Shown: piece by piece, positions 8,324 through 17,631 of the stretch
How the letters are laid out: every line of letters begins with the position of its first letter
How positions within the stretch are numbered: the first letter of the stretch is position 1
NCBI GenBank assembly: GCA_016936815.1
Contig: JAFGXD010000027.1
Coordinates: forward strand, 1 to 54,209
DNA: 54,209 nt
Direction of reading: 5' to 3'
Source of the DNA: Bacteroidales bacterium
GTDB lineage: Bacteria; Bacteroidota; Bacteroidia; Bacteroidales; GWF2-38-335
Translations under genes and position numbers: made by a program
The notes under the pieces: model-generated
Database searches by the model: none
The model's input: the letters and a program-made list of their open reading frames with translations, nothing else
What the model was told of the DNA's origin: nothing

Positions 8324-9741
8324 GAAGAAACACAAATATTATTTCTAATCTCGACTGGCTTACAATTGCCATGTTTGTGATGTTAGTTTTTATTGGGTGG
8401 ATAAATATTTATTCCGCTGTTTATAGCGAGGAACATAAAAATATTTTCGATTTCTCTCAACGATATGGAAAGCAAATTATTTGGATTATGGCTGCAGGAC
8501 TTATTGCTGTAATTCTCCTTTTGCTTGATTCGGGAATTTACTCCCTGTTTGCCTACGGAATTTATGCCTTCATGATTTTTTTACTAATGGCAGTTCTTGT
8601 TTTGGGAAAAGAGGTCAATGCTTCAAGATCTTGGTTTGAAATAGGCTCGGTGAGATTACAACCTGCCGAATTTGCAAAGTTTGCAACCTTACTTGCCCTA
8701 TCTAAACTTATTTCCGATACAGGTTTTTCCTTTAATAATATTAAAAGTTTATCGCGTCTGGCTTTAATTCTTTTTCTGCCGGTAGGGCTTATTTTACTTC
8801 AAGGAGATGCCGGCTCTGCTTTGGTATATTATATTTTTGTGCTGGTTCTTTATAGAGAAGGGCTATCTCATGTAGCATTTTTTCTTGCAATTTCTATTCC
8901 TGTATTGTTTATTTCAACTCTTATTTTCGAAAAAGTTAATGTGTTTATACCAATTGTAAGCATTGCTTTTCTTTTTGTTTGGCTTATGTCGGGATGGAAA
9001 AAATTACTTACCGCACTTGGCATTTATATCGGCTCTACTGCTATTTTTCTGTCGCTTAATGAGATAAGACTAATTGACATGGATTTATATTATATTCTTC
9101 TTTTGGCTTTAGCTCCTTCTAGTTTGGTTTATTTTATTTTGCAATATAGATACAAACTAAGAAATCTATTCCTTTTACATTCTATTTTACTGGGAATAAT
9201 TTTGTATACTTTTAGTATTAACTATATGTATTCTAATATTTTAAAGGAACATCAGAGGTTAAGAATTGATGTGCTTTTGGGGAAAGAAAAAGATCCTCAT
9301 GGTGTAGGTTATAATGTGGAGCAATCGCTCATTGCAATTGGTTCCGGAGGGGTTTCCGGTAAAGGATTTTTGCAGGGTACTCAAACCAAATTGAACTATG
9401 TGCCGGAACAAGATACCGATTTCATTTTCTGTACCGTTGGAGAAGAATGGGGTTTTATTGGAACTACTTTTGTTATTCTTTTCTTTATTGCCTTTTTGCT
9501 TAGGCTTATATTTTTAGCCGAAAGGCAACGTTCACAGTTTAGTAGAATTTATGGCTATGGAGTTGTTTCAATTTTATTCCTTCATATTCTTATAAACATT
9601 GGTATGACAATAGGCTTAGCTCCTGTAATAGGAATTCCTCTGCCATTTTTTAGCTATGGGGGTTCATCTTTATGGGCATTTACTATTTTAATTTTTATAT
9701 TTTTACGGCTTGATGCAAGTCGTATGGAAATGCTAAAATAA
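8320..9741 (+). CDS. rodA: Peptidoglycan polymerase RodA (SEDS family)
   Basis: RodA is the SEDS glycosyltransferase that polymerises lipid II in the elongation complex. The protein has about ten to twelve membrane helices and the SEDS signature 'GSGGVSGKGFLQGTQTKL' followed by 'PEQDTDFIF'. Aspartate 325 in 'KEKDPHGVGYN' aligns with the catalytic aspartate of E. coli RodA. At 473 residues it is longer than the E. coli protein (about 370). The extra length is hydrophobic sequence near residues 190-310, which I recall as common in Bacteroidota RodA. It overlaps mrdA by 4 bases. Confidence 0.95.
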   Translation: MRRNTNIISNLDWLTIAMFVMLVFIGWINIYSAVYSEEHKNIFDFSQRYGKQIIWIMAAGLIAVILLLLDSGIYSLFAYGIYAFMIFLLMAVLVLGKEVNASRSWFEIGSVRLQPAEFAKFATLLALSKLISDTGFSFNNIKSLSRLALILFLPVGLILLQGDAGSALVYYIFVLVLYREGLSHVAFFLAISIPVLFISTLIFEKVNVFIPIVSIAFLFVWLMSGWKKLLTALGIYIGSTAIFLSLNEIRLIDMDLYYILLLALAPSSLVYFILQYRYKLRNLFLLHSILLGIILYTFSINYMYSNILKEHQRLRIDVLLGKEKDPHGVGYNVEQSLIAIGSGGVSGKGFLQGTQTKLNYVPEQDTDFIFCTVGEEWGFIGTTFVILFFIAFLLRLIFLAERQRSQFSRIYGYGVVSILFLHILINIGMTIGLAPVIGIPLPFFSYGGSSLWAFTILIFIFLRLDASRMEMLK

Positions 9742-9747
9742 TTTATT

Positions 9748-10932
9748 ATGAATATAATTTTAACCGATAACGCAAAACGAGAGAATCTGCTTCCTCTAAC
9801 TTTTACAAGACCTGTAGGAGAAATTCGGGTTGGCGCTTTTACTTTTGCAGAACGTTGGAAGAAAATTTTTAATGCAAATGTCTCCTTTTACACTCTTTGC
9901 TATTTGTCAAAGAAATATCCTTCCAATATTAAAGAAACAAATATTCTTATTGACGGTGGAATTTTTCCCGACCACAATATTATTCAACTAATTAAAAAAC
10001 TGAAATTAAATCAAGCTCTTGTATACAATGGTGCTATTGTTGCAGCAAATGTTTCAGAATCTGAAGTTATGCCAACCGACCAGCTTAATATATCAAATTT
10101 TGAATGTTTTGAGCTTGAAAAACTCTTGGAAATAAACTACTGTTTCGATATTTTTAGGCTTAATGGCGAGGCAATTGACATAGATTATAAATTAATAACA
10201 AAAGGCAGAAAATCGGCTGTTCCTTCAACTACTAACACCTTAATAGCCGCCGAAAATATTTTTATTGAAGAAAGCGTTCAGATGGAAGGCGTAATTATTA
10301 ATGCAAAAACAGGTCCGGTTTATATTGGTGAAAATGCCGAAATTATGGAAGGTTCAGTAATTAGAGGGCCTTTTGTTTTGTGCAATAATTCTACTCTTAA
10401 AATTGGAGCAAAAATTTACGGGCCAACTACAATAGGACCACATTCTAAGGTTGGTGGAGAAATTAATAATTCGATAATTTTTGGTTATTCAAACAAAGCC
10501 CACGACGGGTTTTTAGGAAATTCTGTTATTGGTGAATGGTGCAATATAGGAGCAGACAGCAATAATTCGAATCTTAAAAACAATTATGCAGAAGTTAGAT
10601 TGTGGAATTACAAAAGTGAAAAATTCGACCATACCGGCTTGCAATTCTGTGGTTTAATTATGGGCGACCATTCAAAATGCGGCATAAATACAATGTTTAA
10701 TACCGGAACTGTAGTTGGTGTTTCGGCAAATATTTTCGGCCCCGGATTTCCAAGAAACTTTATCCCCTCATTTTCCTGGGGAGGAAATCATGGATTTATA
10801 ACTTACACCAAACCAAAGGCCTACGAAGTTGCCAAATTGGTAATGGAAAGAAGAGGAATAGAATTTAATGCAACAGAAAAGGAAATATTGACATATATTT
10901 TTGAATTAACCGCTAAATACAGGAATTTTTAA
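9748..10932 (+). CDS. Alternative GlmU-type sugar nucleotidyltransferase/acetyltransferase
   Basis: Residues 1-100 look like the divergent nucleotidyltransferase domain of the Bacteroidota GlmU-like family, with an N-terminal 'FTRPVGEIRVG'. Residues about 165-340 form a left-handed beta-helix of hexapeptide repeats, as in acyltransferases ('GVIINAKTGPVYIGENAEI'). The family is thought to supply UDP-N-acetylglucosamine, doing the job of GlmU with a different N-terminal domain. That fits its place 6 bases after rodA at the end of the elongation operon, since UDP-GlcNAc is the first peptidoglycan precursor. Whether both activities are present cannot be read from the sequence. Confidence 0.85.
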   Translation: MNIILTDNAKRENLLPLTFTRPVGEIRVGAFTFAERWKKIFNANVSFYTLCYLSKKYPSNIKETNILIDGGIFPDHNIIQLIKKLKLNQALVYNGAIVAANVSESEVMPTDQLNISNFECFELEKLLEINYCFDIFRLNGEAIDIDYKLITKGRKSAVPSTTNTLIAAENIFIEESVQMEGVIINAKTGPVYIGENAEIMEGSVIRGPFVLCNNSTLKIGAKIYGPTTIGPHSKVGGEINNSIIFGYSNKAHDGFLGNSVIGEWCNIGADSNNSNLKNNYAEVRLWNYKSEKFDHTGLQFCGLIMGDHSKCGINTMFNTGTVVGVSANIFGPGFPRNFIPSFSWGGNHGFITYTKPKAYEVAKLVMERRGIEFNATEKEILTYIFELTAKYRNF

Positions 10933-10963
10933 TCTTGTTGAACTTTTTGGCATATTGATTGTC

Positions 10964-11010
10964 ATTCCAATAGTCCACTTTATTTTTTTGTGGAATACTG
11001 ACAATTTGTC
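10964..11010 (+). promoter_or_regulatory. Inverted repeats in the lon leader
   Basis: Three short perfect dyads crowd this region: ATTCCA (10964-10969) with TGGAAT (10991-10996); TCCAC (10974-10978) with GTGGA (10990-10994), mutually exclusive with the first; and GACAA-T-TTGTC (11000-11010), 18 bases before the lon ATG. They could be an operator or alternative RNA folds, but short dyads in AT-rich DNA are often chance. Confidence 0.25.
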
Positions 11011-11028
11011 GTAAGAACAATTTTTATT

Positions 11029-13458
11029 ATGAGTGAAAGAACATATTTTGGTGGAAAAGATGAGTTTCTATCTTTAGGAAAAGAAGAGGAAGCAGAATTT
11101 ATTCCCATTATTGCTGACGAAGATGAGGATTCAATAATTGCAATGGAAATTCCGGAAAACCTGCCAATATTGCCTTTGCGTAATACAGTGCTATTTCCGG
11201 GGGTATTGTTTCCCATTTCTGTAGGAAGAGAAAAGTCAATTAAATTAATTAGAGAAGCATACAAAAGCGGAAAAATAATTGGTGCCGTATCTCAAATAGA
11301 TTCAAAAATTGAAGAGCCCGAACAAAAAGATCTTTATACAACCGGAACTGTTGCAAAAATAATTAAGATTCTTCAAATGCCCGACGACTCAACAACTGTA
11401 ATTATTCAGGGAAGGAAGAGGTTTGTTTTGAATGAAATTATTACCGATGAACCTTACCATATTGCAAGAGTTACAGCTTTGGAAGAAGTAAAACCCCCGG
11501 TAAAAGATGAGGAATACGATGCATTAATTGGTTCGCTTAAGGAATTGTCGATGAAGATTATACAGCTTTCTTCGCACATTCCATCGGAAGCAGCTTTTGC
11601 GGTAAAAAATATTGAAAACGCTTCATTTCTTATTAACTTTATTTGCAGTAATAGCAATTTGCCTGTAGAAGAAAAACAAAAACTTCTGGAGATAAGCGAC
11701 TTAAAAACAAGATCTTCACGGCTTCTTGAACACCTAACCGTTGAGGTTAAGAAACTGGAGTTGAAAAGGGAAATTCAATCTAAGGTAAAAACTGAAATAG
11801 ATAAGCAACAGAAAGAATTTTTCCTTCATCAGCAGATGAAAACTATTCAGGAGGAACTGGGCGGAAATCCTGTAGATCAGGAAATTAAGGACATGAAGGC
11901 CAGAGCCAAAAAGAAAGTCTGGCCCGAGGAAATTTCTCAAACTTTTAACCGGGAAGTTGAAAAGCTACAGAGACTAAATCCTGCCGCCGGTGAGTATTCC
12001 GTACAACTTAATTACCTAACGACATTGCTTGAACTCCCATGGAACGAATATTCGGAAGATAAACTTGATTTGAATATTGCACAAAAGGTTTTAGATGAAG
12101 ACCATTACGGATTGGAAGATGTTAAGGAAAGAATTCTTGAACATCTTGCGGTTCTTAAGTTAAAGGGAAATATGAAATCGCCCATTTTGTGTCTTTACGG
12201 CCCCCCCGGTGTTGGAAAAACTTCTTTAGGAAAGTCGGTGGCCAGAGCACTTGGCAGAAAATATGTTAGGGTTTCGTTGGGTGGTTTGCACGACGAGGCC
12301 GAAATAAGAGGCCACAGGAAAACCTATATTGGTGCTATGCCCGGAAGAATTATTCAAAACATAAAAAAAGCAAAGACTTCTAATCCTGTATTTATTCTCG
12401 ATGAAATTGATAAAGTTGGAAACGACTATAAAGGAGATCCTTCATCTGCGCTTCTGGAAGTTCTTGATCCCGAGCAAAATAACGCTTTCTACGATAATTA
12501 TTTGGAATTGGAATACGACCTTTCCAGGGTAATGTTTATTGCAACTGCCAACAATATTTCAACCATAAATCCTGCTTTACGCGACAGAATGGAACTAATA
12601 AATGTAAGTGGCTATGTGGTTGAGGAAAAAATAGAAATAGCAAACAGACACTTGGTTCCAAAGCAATTGGAAAATCATGGGCTAAAACCCAAAGATATTC
12701 AGCTAAACAAAAAGGCTCTTGAATTAATTATTCAAGATTATACAAAAGAATCGGGAGTTAGGGAACTAGATAAGAAAATTGCCAAACTAATTAGAAACAT
12801 TGCCAAACAAATAGCTTTTGAAAAAGAGTACAACAAGAAACCCGATATTGAAGAATTGAAGGAAATACTCGGACCCCCCGACTACATAAAGGAAAAATAC
12901 GAGGGCAACAGCATTGCAGGTGTTGTAACAGGTCTGGCTTGGACAGCAGCCGGAGGAGATATTTTGTTTATTGAAACCAGTTTAAGCAGAGGTAAAGGAA
13001 AACTTACCTTAACAGGAAATTTGGGCGAAGTAATGAAGGAATCTGCTGTAATTGCTCTAGAATATATTAAGGCTCATGCATCATTTTTTGAACTGGATCC
13101 TGAGACTTTCGATAACTGGAACATTCACGTTCATATTCCGGAAGGTGCCATTCCAAAAGACGGCCCTTCGGCAGGTATTACTTTGGCTGTTTCTCTGGCT
13201 TCTGCTATTACTCAACGAAAAGTAAAAAAGGGCATTGCAATGACAGGAGAAATAACCCTTAGAGGAAAAATTCTTCCTGTTGGTGGAATTAAAGAAAAAA
13301 TTCTTGCAGCAAAACGTGCAGATATTAAAGAAGTTATTCTACCTGCAGCTAACAAAAAGGATGTGGAAAAAATCAACAATATATATCTTAAAGGATTAAC
13401 ATTCAAATATGTAGAAACAGTTATGGAAGTTTTTGAATACAGTATTCTAAAAAAATAG
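11029..13458 (+). CDS. lon: ATP-dependent protease Lon
   Basis: Lon is a cytosolic AAA+ serine protease degrading misfolded and regulatory proteins. The order is N-terminal substrate domain (about 45-240), coiled coil, AAA+ module with Walker A 'GPPGVGKT' at 391-398 and Walker B '[10 protein letters not shown]', then the protease domain with catalytic Ser714 in 'KDGPSAG' and Lys757 in 'GGIKEKIL'. Length 809 is usual; an acidic stretch at about 15-40 precedes the substrate domain. It stands alone, with 96 bases before it holding overlapping inverted repeats, and the next gene has its own promoter. Confidence 0.97.
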   Translation: MSERTYFGGKDEFLSLGKEEEAEFIPIIADEDEDSIIAMEIPENLPILPLRNTVLFPGVLFPISVGREKSIKLIREAYKSGKIIGAVSQIDSKIEEPEQKDLYTTGTVAKIIKILQMPDDSTTVIIQGRKRFVLNEIITDEPYHIARVTALEEVKPPVKDEEYDALIGSLKELSMKIIQLSSHIPSEAAFAVKNIENASFLINFICSNSNLPVEEKQKLLEISDLKTRSSRLLEHLTVEVKKLELKREIQSKVKTEIDKQQKEFFLHQQMKTIQEELGGNPVDQEIKDMKARAKKKVWPEEISQTFNREVEKLQRLNPAAGEYSVQLNYLTTLLELPWNEYSEDKLDLNIAQKVLDEDHYGLEDVKERILEHLAVLKLKGNMKSPILCLYGPPGVGKTSLGKSVARALGRKYVRVSLGGLHDEAEIRGHRKTYIGAMPGRIIQNIKKAKTSNPVFILDEIDKVGNDYKGDPSSALLEVLDPEQNNAFYDNYLELEYDLSRVMFIATANNISTINPALRDRMELINVSGYVVEEKIEIANRHLVPKQLENHGLKPKDIQLNKKALELIIQDYTKESGVRELDKKIAKLIRNIAKQIAFEKEYNKKPDIEELKEILGPPDYIKEKYEGNSIAGVVTGLAWTAAGGDILFIETSLSRGKGKLTLTGNLGEVMKESAVIALEYIKAHASFFELDPETFDNWNIHVHIPEGAIPKDGPSAGITLAVSLASAITQRKVKKGIAMTGEITLRGKILPVGGIKEKILAAKRADIKEVILPAANKKDVEKINNIYLKGLTFKYVETVMEVFEYSILKK

Positions 13459-13484
13459 AAAAAACACCTCACCGTCTCTTTTCT

Positions 13485-13516
13485 TTTGGAAAAAGAACCT
13501 TTTGATATTATATTTG
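13485..13516 (+). promoter_or_regulatory. Bacteroidota-type promoter for the HMG-CoA-lyase-like gene
   Basis: TTTG at 13485-13488, a 20-base spacer, and TATATTTG at 13509-13516 match both boxes of the Bacteroidota housekeeping promoter. Transcription would start near 13523, leaving a leader of about 75 bases before the ATG at 13599. Confidence 0.6.
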
Positions 13517-13598
13517 TTAGCTTAATAATTCTTTGAGTTCTTAACTTACTGAATTTTAACAAGAAATAAATAATTACTAATTAATACAAAAAGCAATT

Positions 13599-14606
13599 AT
13601 GAACTATCCTAAGAAAGTAACGATTGGAGACATAACGGTTAGAGACGGTTTTCAACACGAAGAACAATTTATCCCAACCGAAGCAAAACTTTGGGTTTTG
13701 GAACAGTCAATTTTGGCAGGGTTTAAACACCTGGAAGTAACAAATTTTGGAAACCCCAAAGGAATGCCACAGTTTAAAGATGCCGATGTGCTATTTAAAG
13801 CAATTCGCAACAGCAAAGTGGTAAAACATTTAATCGACGATGTAAAACTAACAGCAGTAACAATAAGGGAAAGAGCAATTGAAAAAGCTATTGAAGCAAA
13901 GAAAGAAGGTTGGGGTCCCGACAGAATTCTGGTAATGGTTTCTACAAGCGAATCTCATCATAGAAAAAATTCAGGTATAAGTTTAGATGAATACTGGAAA
14001 ATGTGCGAAAAATATATTCCAATGGCACAAGATGCAGGTATTAAGGTAAATGGAACAGTAAGTACAATTTGGGGCTGCCCAATTGAAGGTCCAACAAAAC
14101 TGGAAAAGGCTATTGAGTTTACTCAGCGTTGGTTCGATATTGGTGCAAACGATGTAGAACATGCCGACCACGACGGTTCTGCAAGTCCTGATAGAGTTTA
14201 CCGCTATTTTTCAATGTTGCTAGACAAGGTAGATAATCCACATAAGCAAATTGCTCACTTCCACGTAACTAGAGGTTGGGGATTAGCTAATGTTCTTGCT
14301 GCATTACAGGCAGGAGTTACAAACTACGAAAGTACAATGGGCGGAATTGGTGGTCAACCTGCAAACTTTGTAAGCGGAGTTCCTGTTTCCGGTACCGGAA
14401 GCTATTATTACAAAGATGCCAGTGCAGTTGGTCTTGTTCAAACCGAGGATATGATTGTAATGATGGACGAGATGGGTATTGATACTCAACTTGATATTGA
14501 TAAAGTTCTGGAAGTTGGTAAAATGGTTGAAAGAATTGTTGGAAGAAAACTTCGTTCAGAAACTCTTCTTAATGGAAGAATTCCAAAAACACTTACCGGA
14601 AGATAA
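13599..14606 (+). CDS. HMG-CoA-lyase-like carboxyltransferase-domain protein lacking the catalytic cysteine
   Basis: The protein is a TIM barrel of the DRE-TIM/HMGL-like family: 'ITVRDGFQHEE' near residues 12-22 carries the family Arg-Asp pair, and His220 and His222 in 'AHFHVTRG' match the metal ligands. Two canonical HMG-CoA lyase features are altered. The catalytic cysteine of 'GLGGCP' is Gln253 in 'GIGGQP', and the Asp-Thr of 'HDT' is Val-Thr. It probably cleaves or condenses a different acyl-CoA or keto-acid, or uses another mechanism. It has its own promoter and terminator, so no operon partner helps. The aldolase/lyase barrel call is firm; the substrate is not known to me. Confidence 0.8.
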   Translation: MNYPKKVTIGDITVRDGFQHEEQFIPTEAKLWVLEQSILAGFKHLEVTNFGNPKGMPQFKDADVLFKAIRNSKVVKHLIDDVKLTAVTIRERAIEKAIEAKKEGWGPDRILVMVSTSESHHRKNSGISLDEYWKMCEKYIPMAQDAGIKVNGTVSTIWGCPIEGPTKLEKAIEFTQRWFDIGANDVEHADHDGSASPDRVYRYFSMLLDKVDNPHKQIAHFHVTRGWGLANVLAALQAGVTNYESTMGGIGGQPANFVSGVPVSGTGSYYYKDASAVGLVQTEDMIVMMDEMGIDTQLDIDKVLEVGKMVERIVGRKLRSETLLNGRIPKTLTGR

Positions 14607-14628
14607 TTTGATTATTAGATAATAATTG

Positions 14629-14658
14629 ACGGGAAGTTTTTGCTTCCCGTTTTTTTTT
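14629..14658 (+). terminator. Rho-independent terminator
   Basis: An 8-bp perfect stem (ACGGGAAG at 14629-14636, CTTCCCGT at 14643-14650) with a 6-base loop is followed by a run of nine T ending at 14658. It lies 22 bases after the HMG-CoA-lyase-like stop codon. Confidence 0.9.
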
Positions 14659-14718
14659 CTTAAACCTGTTTCATAAACAAATAATTTTTTTACTTTTATT
14701 GCCGGAATTTAAAAATCT

Positions 14719-16362
14719 ATGGAAATGAAAAGAAATACCTTAAGCACTATCTTTATTATTGTTGTTATTTGCTGCTTTATTAATAAAACAGAAGCTCAGG
14801 AATTAGATAATGAAGTCTATCCAAATTACGAATCTGTTTGGCATCATGAGGATTTAGAAACAAATGGCGTTGTTGGAATTAGCTTGGAAAAAGCTTATGA
14901 GTTTCTTAAAAAAACGGGAAGAAAATCTACTTCTATTGTAGTTGCCATAGTCGATTCAGGAATTGATACATCACATGTTGATTTAAAAGAAAATCTTTGG
15001 AATAACCCTGGAGAAATTCCTGCAAATGAAAAAGATGACGATGGAAACGGTTACGTTGACGATTATTATGGCTGGAATTTCCTTGGCAACAGCAAAGGTG
15101 AAAACGTAAATGGAGATACTTGGGAGTTAACTCGTTATTATTCAATTCTTAAGAAAGAGTTTGATGGAAAAACCAAAAAGCAAATTCAAAAAAACCAAAA
15201 AGAAGAATACGAAACATGGCTAAAGGTTAAGGAAGATTATGAAGCACAGAAACTTGAACAACAGCAAGAGGTTGAATATTTGGCAAAAATGGTTACTTTA
15301 TATGAAATTGTAAGCGAAATACTCGCTAAACATCTTGCTAAACAAGATTTTACATTAGAAGATGTTTTAGCCATTGAAACCAAAAATGATACTCTGGCAG
15401 AAGCAAAAAGAATATTCTCAAATTATGCTTCAAGGGGTATGGAATTAAGTGAAATGAAATCGTGGCTTAAAAATTCTAAATCGGAATTAGATACTAAATT
15501 AAACCCTTTATTTTTTGCCCGAGAGAATATGGGTGATAATTTAAATAGCATGGAAGACAGTATTTATGGAAATCCTGATGTTATGGCAGAAACTCCCGGT
15601 CATGGAACCAGTGTAGGTGGAACTGTTGGTGCTGTTAGAAATAATGGAATAGGTGTAAATGGAATTGCCGATAATGTTAAACTTATGGCGGTTAGAGTTG
15701 TGCCGGGTGGCGACGAACGCGATAAAGATGTGGCAATGGGTATTAGATATGCAGTAAATAATGGGGCAAAAATAATTAACGGAAGTTTTGGAAAGGACTT
15801 TTCGCCAAACAAAAAGTTTGTTGACGATGCCGTAAAATACGCTGAATCGAAAAATGTACTTATTGTGCATGCAGCAGGAAACGATGGAAAAGATATTGAC
15901 CTTGGAAACAATTTTCCTTGTCCTGTATATTTAGATAATGGCAAAAGAGCAAGCAACTGGATTGAGGTTGGGGCTTCTTCCCGAACTAACAATGAAAATC
16001 TGAACGCAGACTTCTCAAATTTTGGAGTAAAAACAGTCGATGTTTTTGCTCCGGGTGTTGATATAATGTCAACTAAACCCGGAAGTAAATTTGGAGAATC
16101 GAGCGGAACAAGTTTGGCGTCTCCTGTGGTTGCAGGTGTTGCAGCATTGGTTTGGTCATATTACCCCGAACTTACTGCCGTAGAACTAAAGAAAATTATT
16201 GAAGATTCTTCAGTAAAATTTCCGGGGTTAAAAGTCAATATTCTTAATGCTAAAGGGAAATATGTAACCATTGACTTTGCAAAAATCTCCCGAACAGGGG
16301 GTGTATTAAATGCCTATGAAGCTGTAAAAATGGCAGATGAGTTTGTAAAAAACAAAAAGTAA
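14719..16362 (+). CDS. Exported subtilisin-family (S8) serine protease with a large insert
   Basis: A signal peptide (about 1-27, ending 'TEAQ') is followed by a subtilisin fold whose triad is complete: Asp79 in 'IVDSGID', His295 in 'GHGTSVGG' and Ser465 in 'SGTSLASP'. The Asp-to-His distance is 216 residues, far more than in plain subtilisins. Residues about 115-285 are charged, helical and probably coiled coil. Calcium-type 'DDDGNGYVDD' lies near 105. There is no T9SS C-terminal domain and no lipobox, so it should be periplasmic. A second ATG two codons in is an equally possible start. Its gene stands alone between a terminator and a 149-base gap. Confidence 0.9.
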   Translation: MEMKRNTLSTIFIIVVICCFINKTEAQELDNEVYPNYESVWHHEDLETNGVVGISLEKAYEFLKKTGRKSTSIVVAIVDSGIDTSHVDLKENLWNNPGEIPANEKDDDGNGYVDDYYGWNFLGNSKGENVNGDTWELTRYYSILKKEFDGKTKKQIQKNQKEEYETWLKVKEDYEAQKLEQQQEVEYLAKMVTLYEIVSEILAKHLAKQDFTLEDVLAIETKNDTLAEAKRIFSNYASRGMELSEMKSWLKNSKSELDTKLNPLFFARENMGDNLNSMEDSIYGNPDVMAETPGHGTSVGGTVGAVRNNGIGVNGIADNVKLMAVRVVPGGDERDKDVAMGIRYAVNNGAKIINGSFGKDFSPNKKFVDDAVKYAESKNVLIVHAAGNDGKDIDLGNNFPCPVYLDNGKRASNWIEVGASSRTNNENLNADFSNFGVKTVDVFAPGVDIMSTKPGSKFGESSGTSLASPVVAGVAALVWSYYPELTAVELKKIIEDSSVKFPGLKVNILNAKGKYVTIDFAKISRTGGVLNAYEAVKMADEFVKNKK

Positions 16363-16396
16363 ACTCATAAATATATAGGACTTTGGTTGTTTCACC

Positions 16397-16437
16397 ATTT
16401 GTTTTGGTTTGATAATCAAATAATAACTAAAACAAAT
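16397..16437. repeat. Nested inverted repeat (17-bp imperfect hairpin)
   Basis: Outer arms ATTTGTTTTGG (16397-16407) and CTAAAACAAAT (16427-16437) pair over 11 positions with one G-U. Inside lies a perfect TTTGAT-A-ATCAAA dyad (16408-16420), with a 6-base bulge on one side. It sits 34 bases after the S8 protease stop and has no T run after it, so it is not a classic terminator. Confidence 0.45.
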
Positions 16438-16511
16438 CAAAAAATATACTACTTTATTGCTTTGCTTTCGTAAGAACGGGAGTATTAACTAATTGCAAAA
16501 ATCAATTTGGT

Positions 16512-17621
16512 ATGAACAAAATAAAATCTTCTCTAATATTGCTTTTGAGCATTTTTCTTTTTGCTGCAAGTCCCGAAGACGAAGGCCTCTATCAATTGGA
16601 TTTAGAAAATCTTGAATCTTATGAAGTTTCCTGTTACGAACAACTTAACACAAAATGGGTTGTTAGCAACGATTCTTGTTGCCTGTTAACTGCAGTTATT
16701 AATTTGCCCGGAAATCCCGATTCAGACCCACTTTTGGATGTCCCAATAGACATTAATATTTACAAAACCGGAAATCTTGAAGATGATGATTTAGCCAGGC
16801 TGGAATACAGGGTAAATGAATTCAAATGGATTACAATGGCTGAACTAACAGGAACAGAAATTCCAAATAGTAGCCACCTGTTTTCATACATAGCAATTGG
16901 AATTGATGCAGGCTCCGATATAGAATTCAGATTAACTTTTATTACAAATGCAGCTAATGAAAAATTAACGTTAATGTCAACTCCGGCCAATAATATGGTT
17001 ATTGGGGTTCCATTAATTACCGGTACAGAGGAAAGATTTGAGGGCGGTTCTCTTCCCGTTGTTCTTAGTAAATTTGCTTACGAAAACCATCAAGATTATG
17101 TACTTCTTGAGTGGACAACATCTTCAGAAATAAATAATGATTTTTTTGAAGTACAAAAAAGCATTAATGGAAGTGATTTTGATGTAATGGCAACAATTCC
17201 CGGAGCAGGTAATTCTAATGAAATTATTGAATATGAATGGGAAGATTTGCTGCCATATAACGGAACGGTTTATTACAGATTAAAGCAAGTTGACTACGAC
17301 GGTCAGTTTGAATACTCAAAACTTATAGCAGTTACAAGAAATTCATCTTCAATAGATTGTATTGTAAAAGTAAATCCTAACCCCTGTTTGGGTTCTTGCA
17401 GGGTTGTACTGGAAAACTGCAACGAAATGGCAAACGAAAATGTAAATATTCAGGTTTTCGATGCCCTTGGTAATGTAGTTACCACACAATCGGCAATGAA
17501 TAATAGCGATGGTGACGGACTCTTTTCATTTAATTCCTCTAACAATCTGGCTCCCGGAATTTATATTGTGAAGGCCTCAACTTACAACAAATCCGCTGAA
17601 TCAAGAGTAATTTTAAACTAA
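16512..17621 (+). CDS. T9SS-exported protein with a type A sorting domain
   Basis: The N-terminus is a signal peptide (about 1-19). Residues about 20-180 form a domain I do not recognise, with four cysteines. From 'PVVLSKFAYENHQDYVLLEWTT' (about 181-275) comes a fibronectin-III-like domain of the kind that often precedes sorting domains. The last 80 residues are a type A sorting domain: 'VNPNP' near 294, 'VFDALGNVV', 'LAPGIYIVKAS' and a final beta strand. Such proteins cross the outer membrane by the type IX system and are attached or released. The neighbouring lipoprotein starts 10 bases later and may be co-transcribed. Its function is unknown. Confidence 0.82.
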   Translation: MNKIKSSLILLLSIFLFAASPEDEGLYQLDLENLESYEVSCYEQLNTKWVVSNDSCCLLTAVINLPGNPDSDPLLDVPIDINIYKTGNLEDDDLARLEYRVNEFKWITMAELTGTEIPNSSHLFSYIAIGIDAGSDIEFRLTFITNAANEKLTLMSTPANNMVIGVPLITGTEERFEGGSLPVVLSKFAYENHQDYVLLEWTTSSEINNDFFEVQKSINGSDFDVMATIPGAGNSNEIIEYEWEDLLPYNGTVYYRLKQVDYDGQFEYSKLIAVTRNSSSIDCIVKVNPNPCLGSCRVVLENCNEMANENVNIQVFDALGNVVTTQSAMNNSDGDGLFSFNSSNNLAPGIYIVKASTYNKSAESRVILN

Positions 17622-17631
17622 TACATTAGTA

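Noticed and set aside
15541-15992. Two overlapping minus-strand frames of 109 and 130 codons inside the S8 protease gene
   Set aside because: They are antisense to conserved catalytic sequence and have no signal, motif or promoter.
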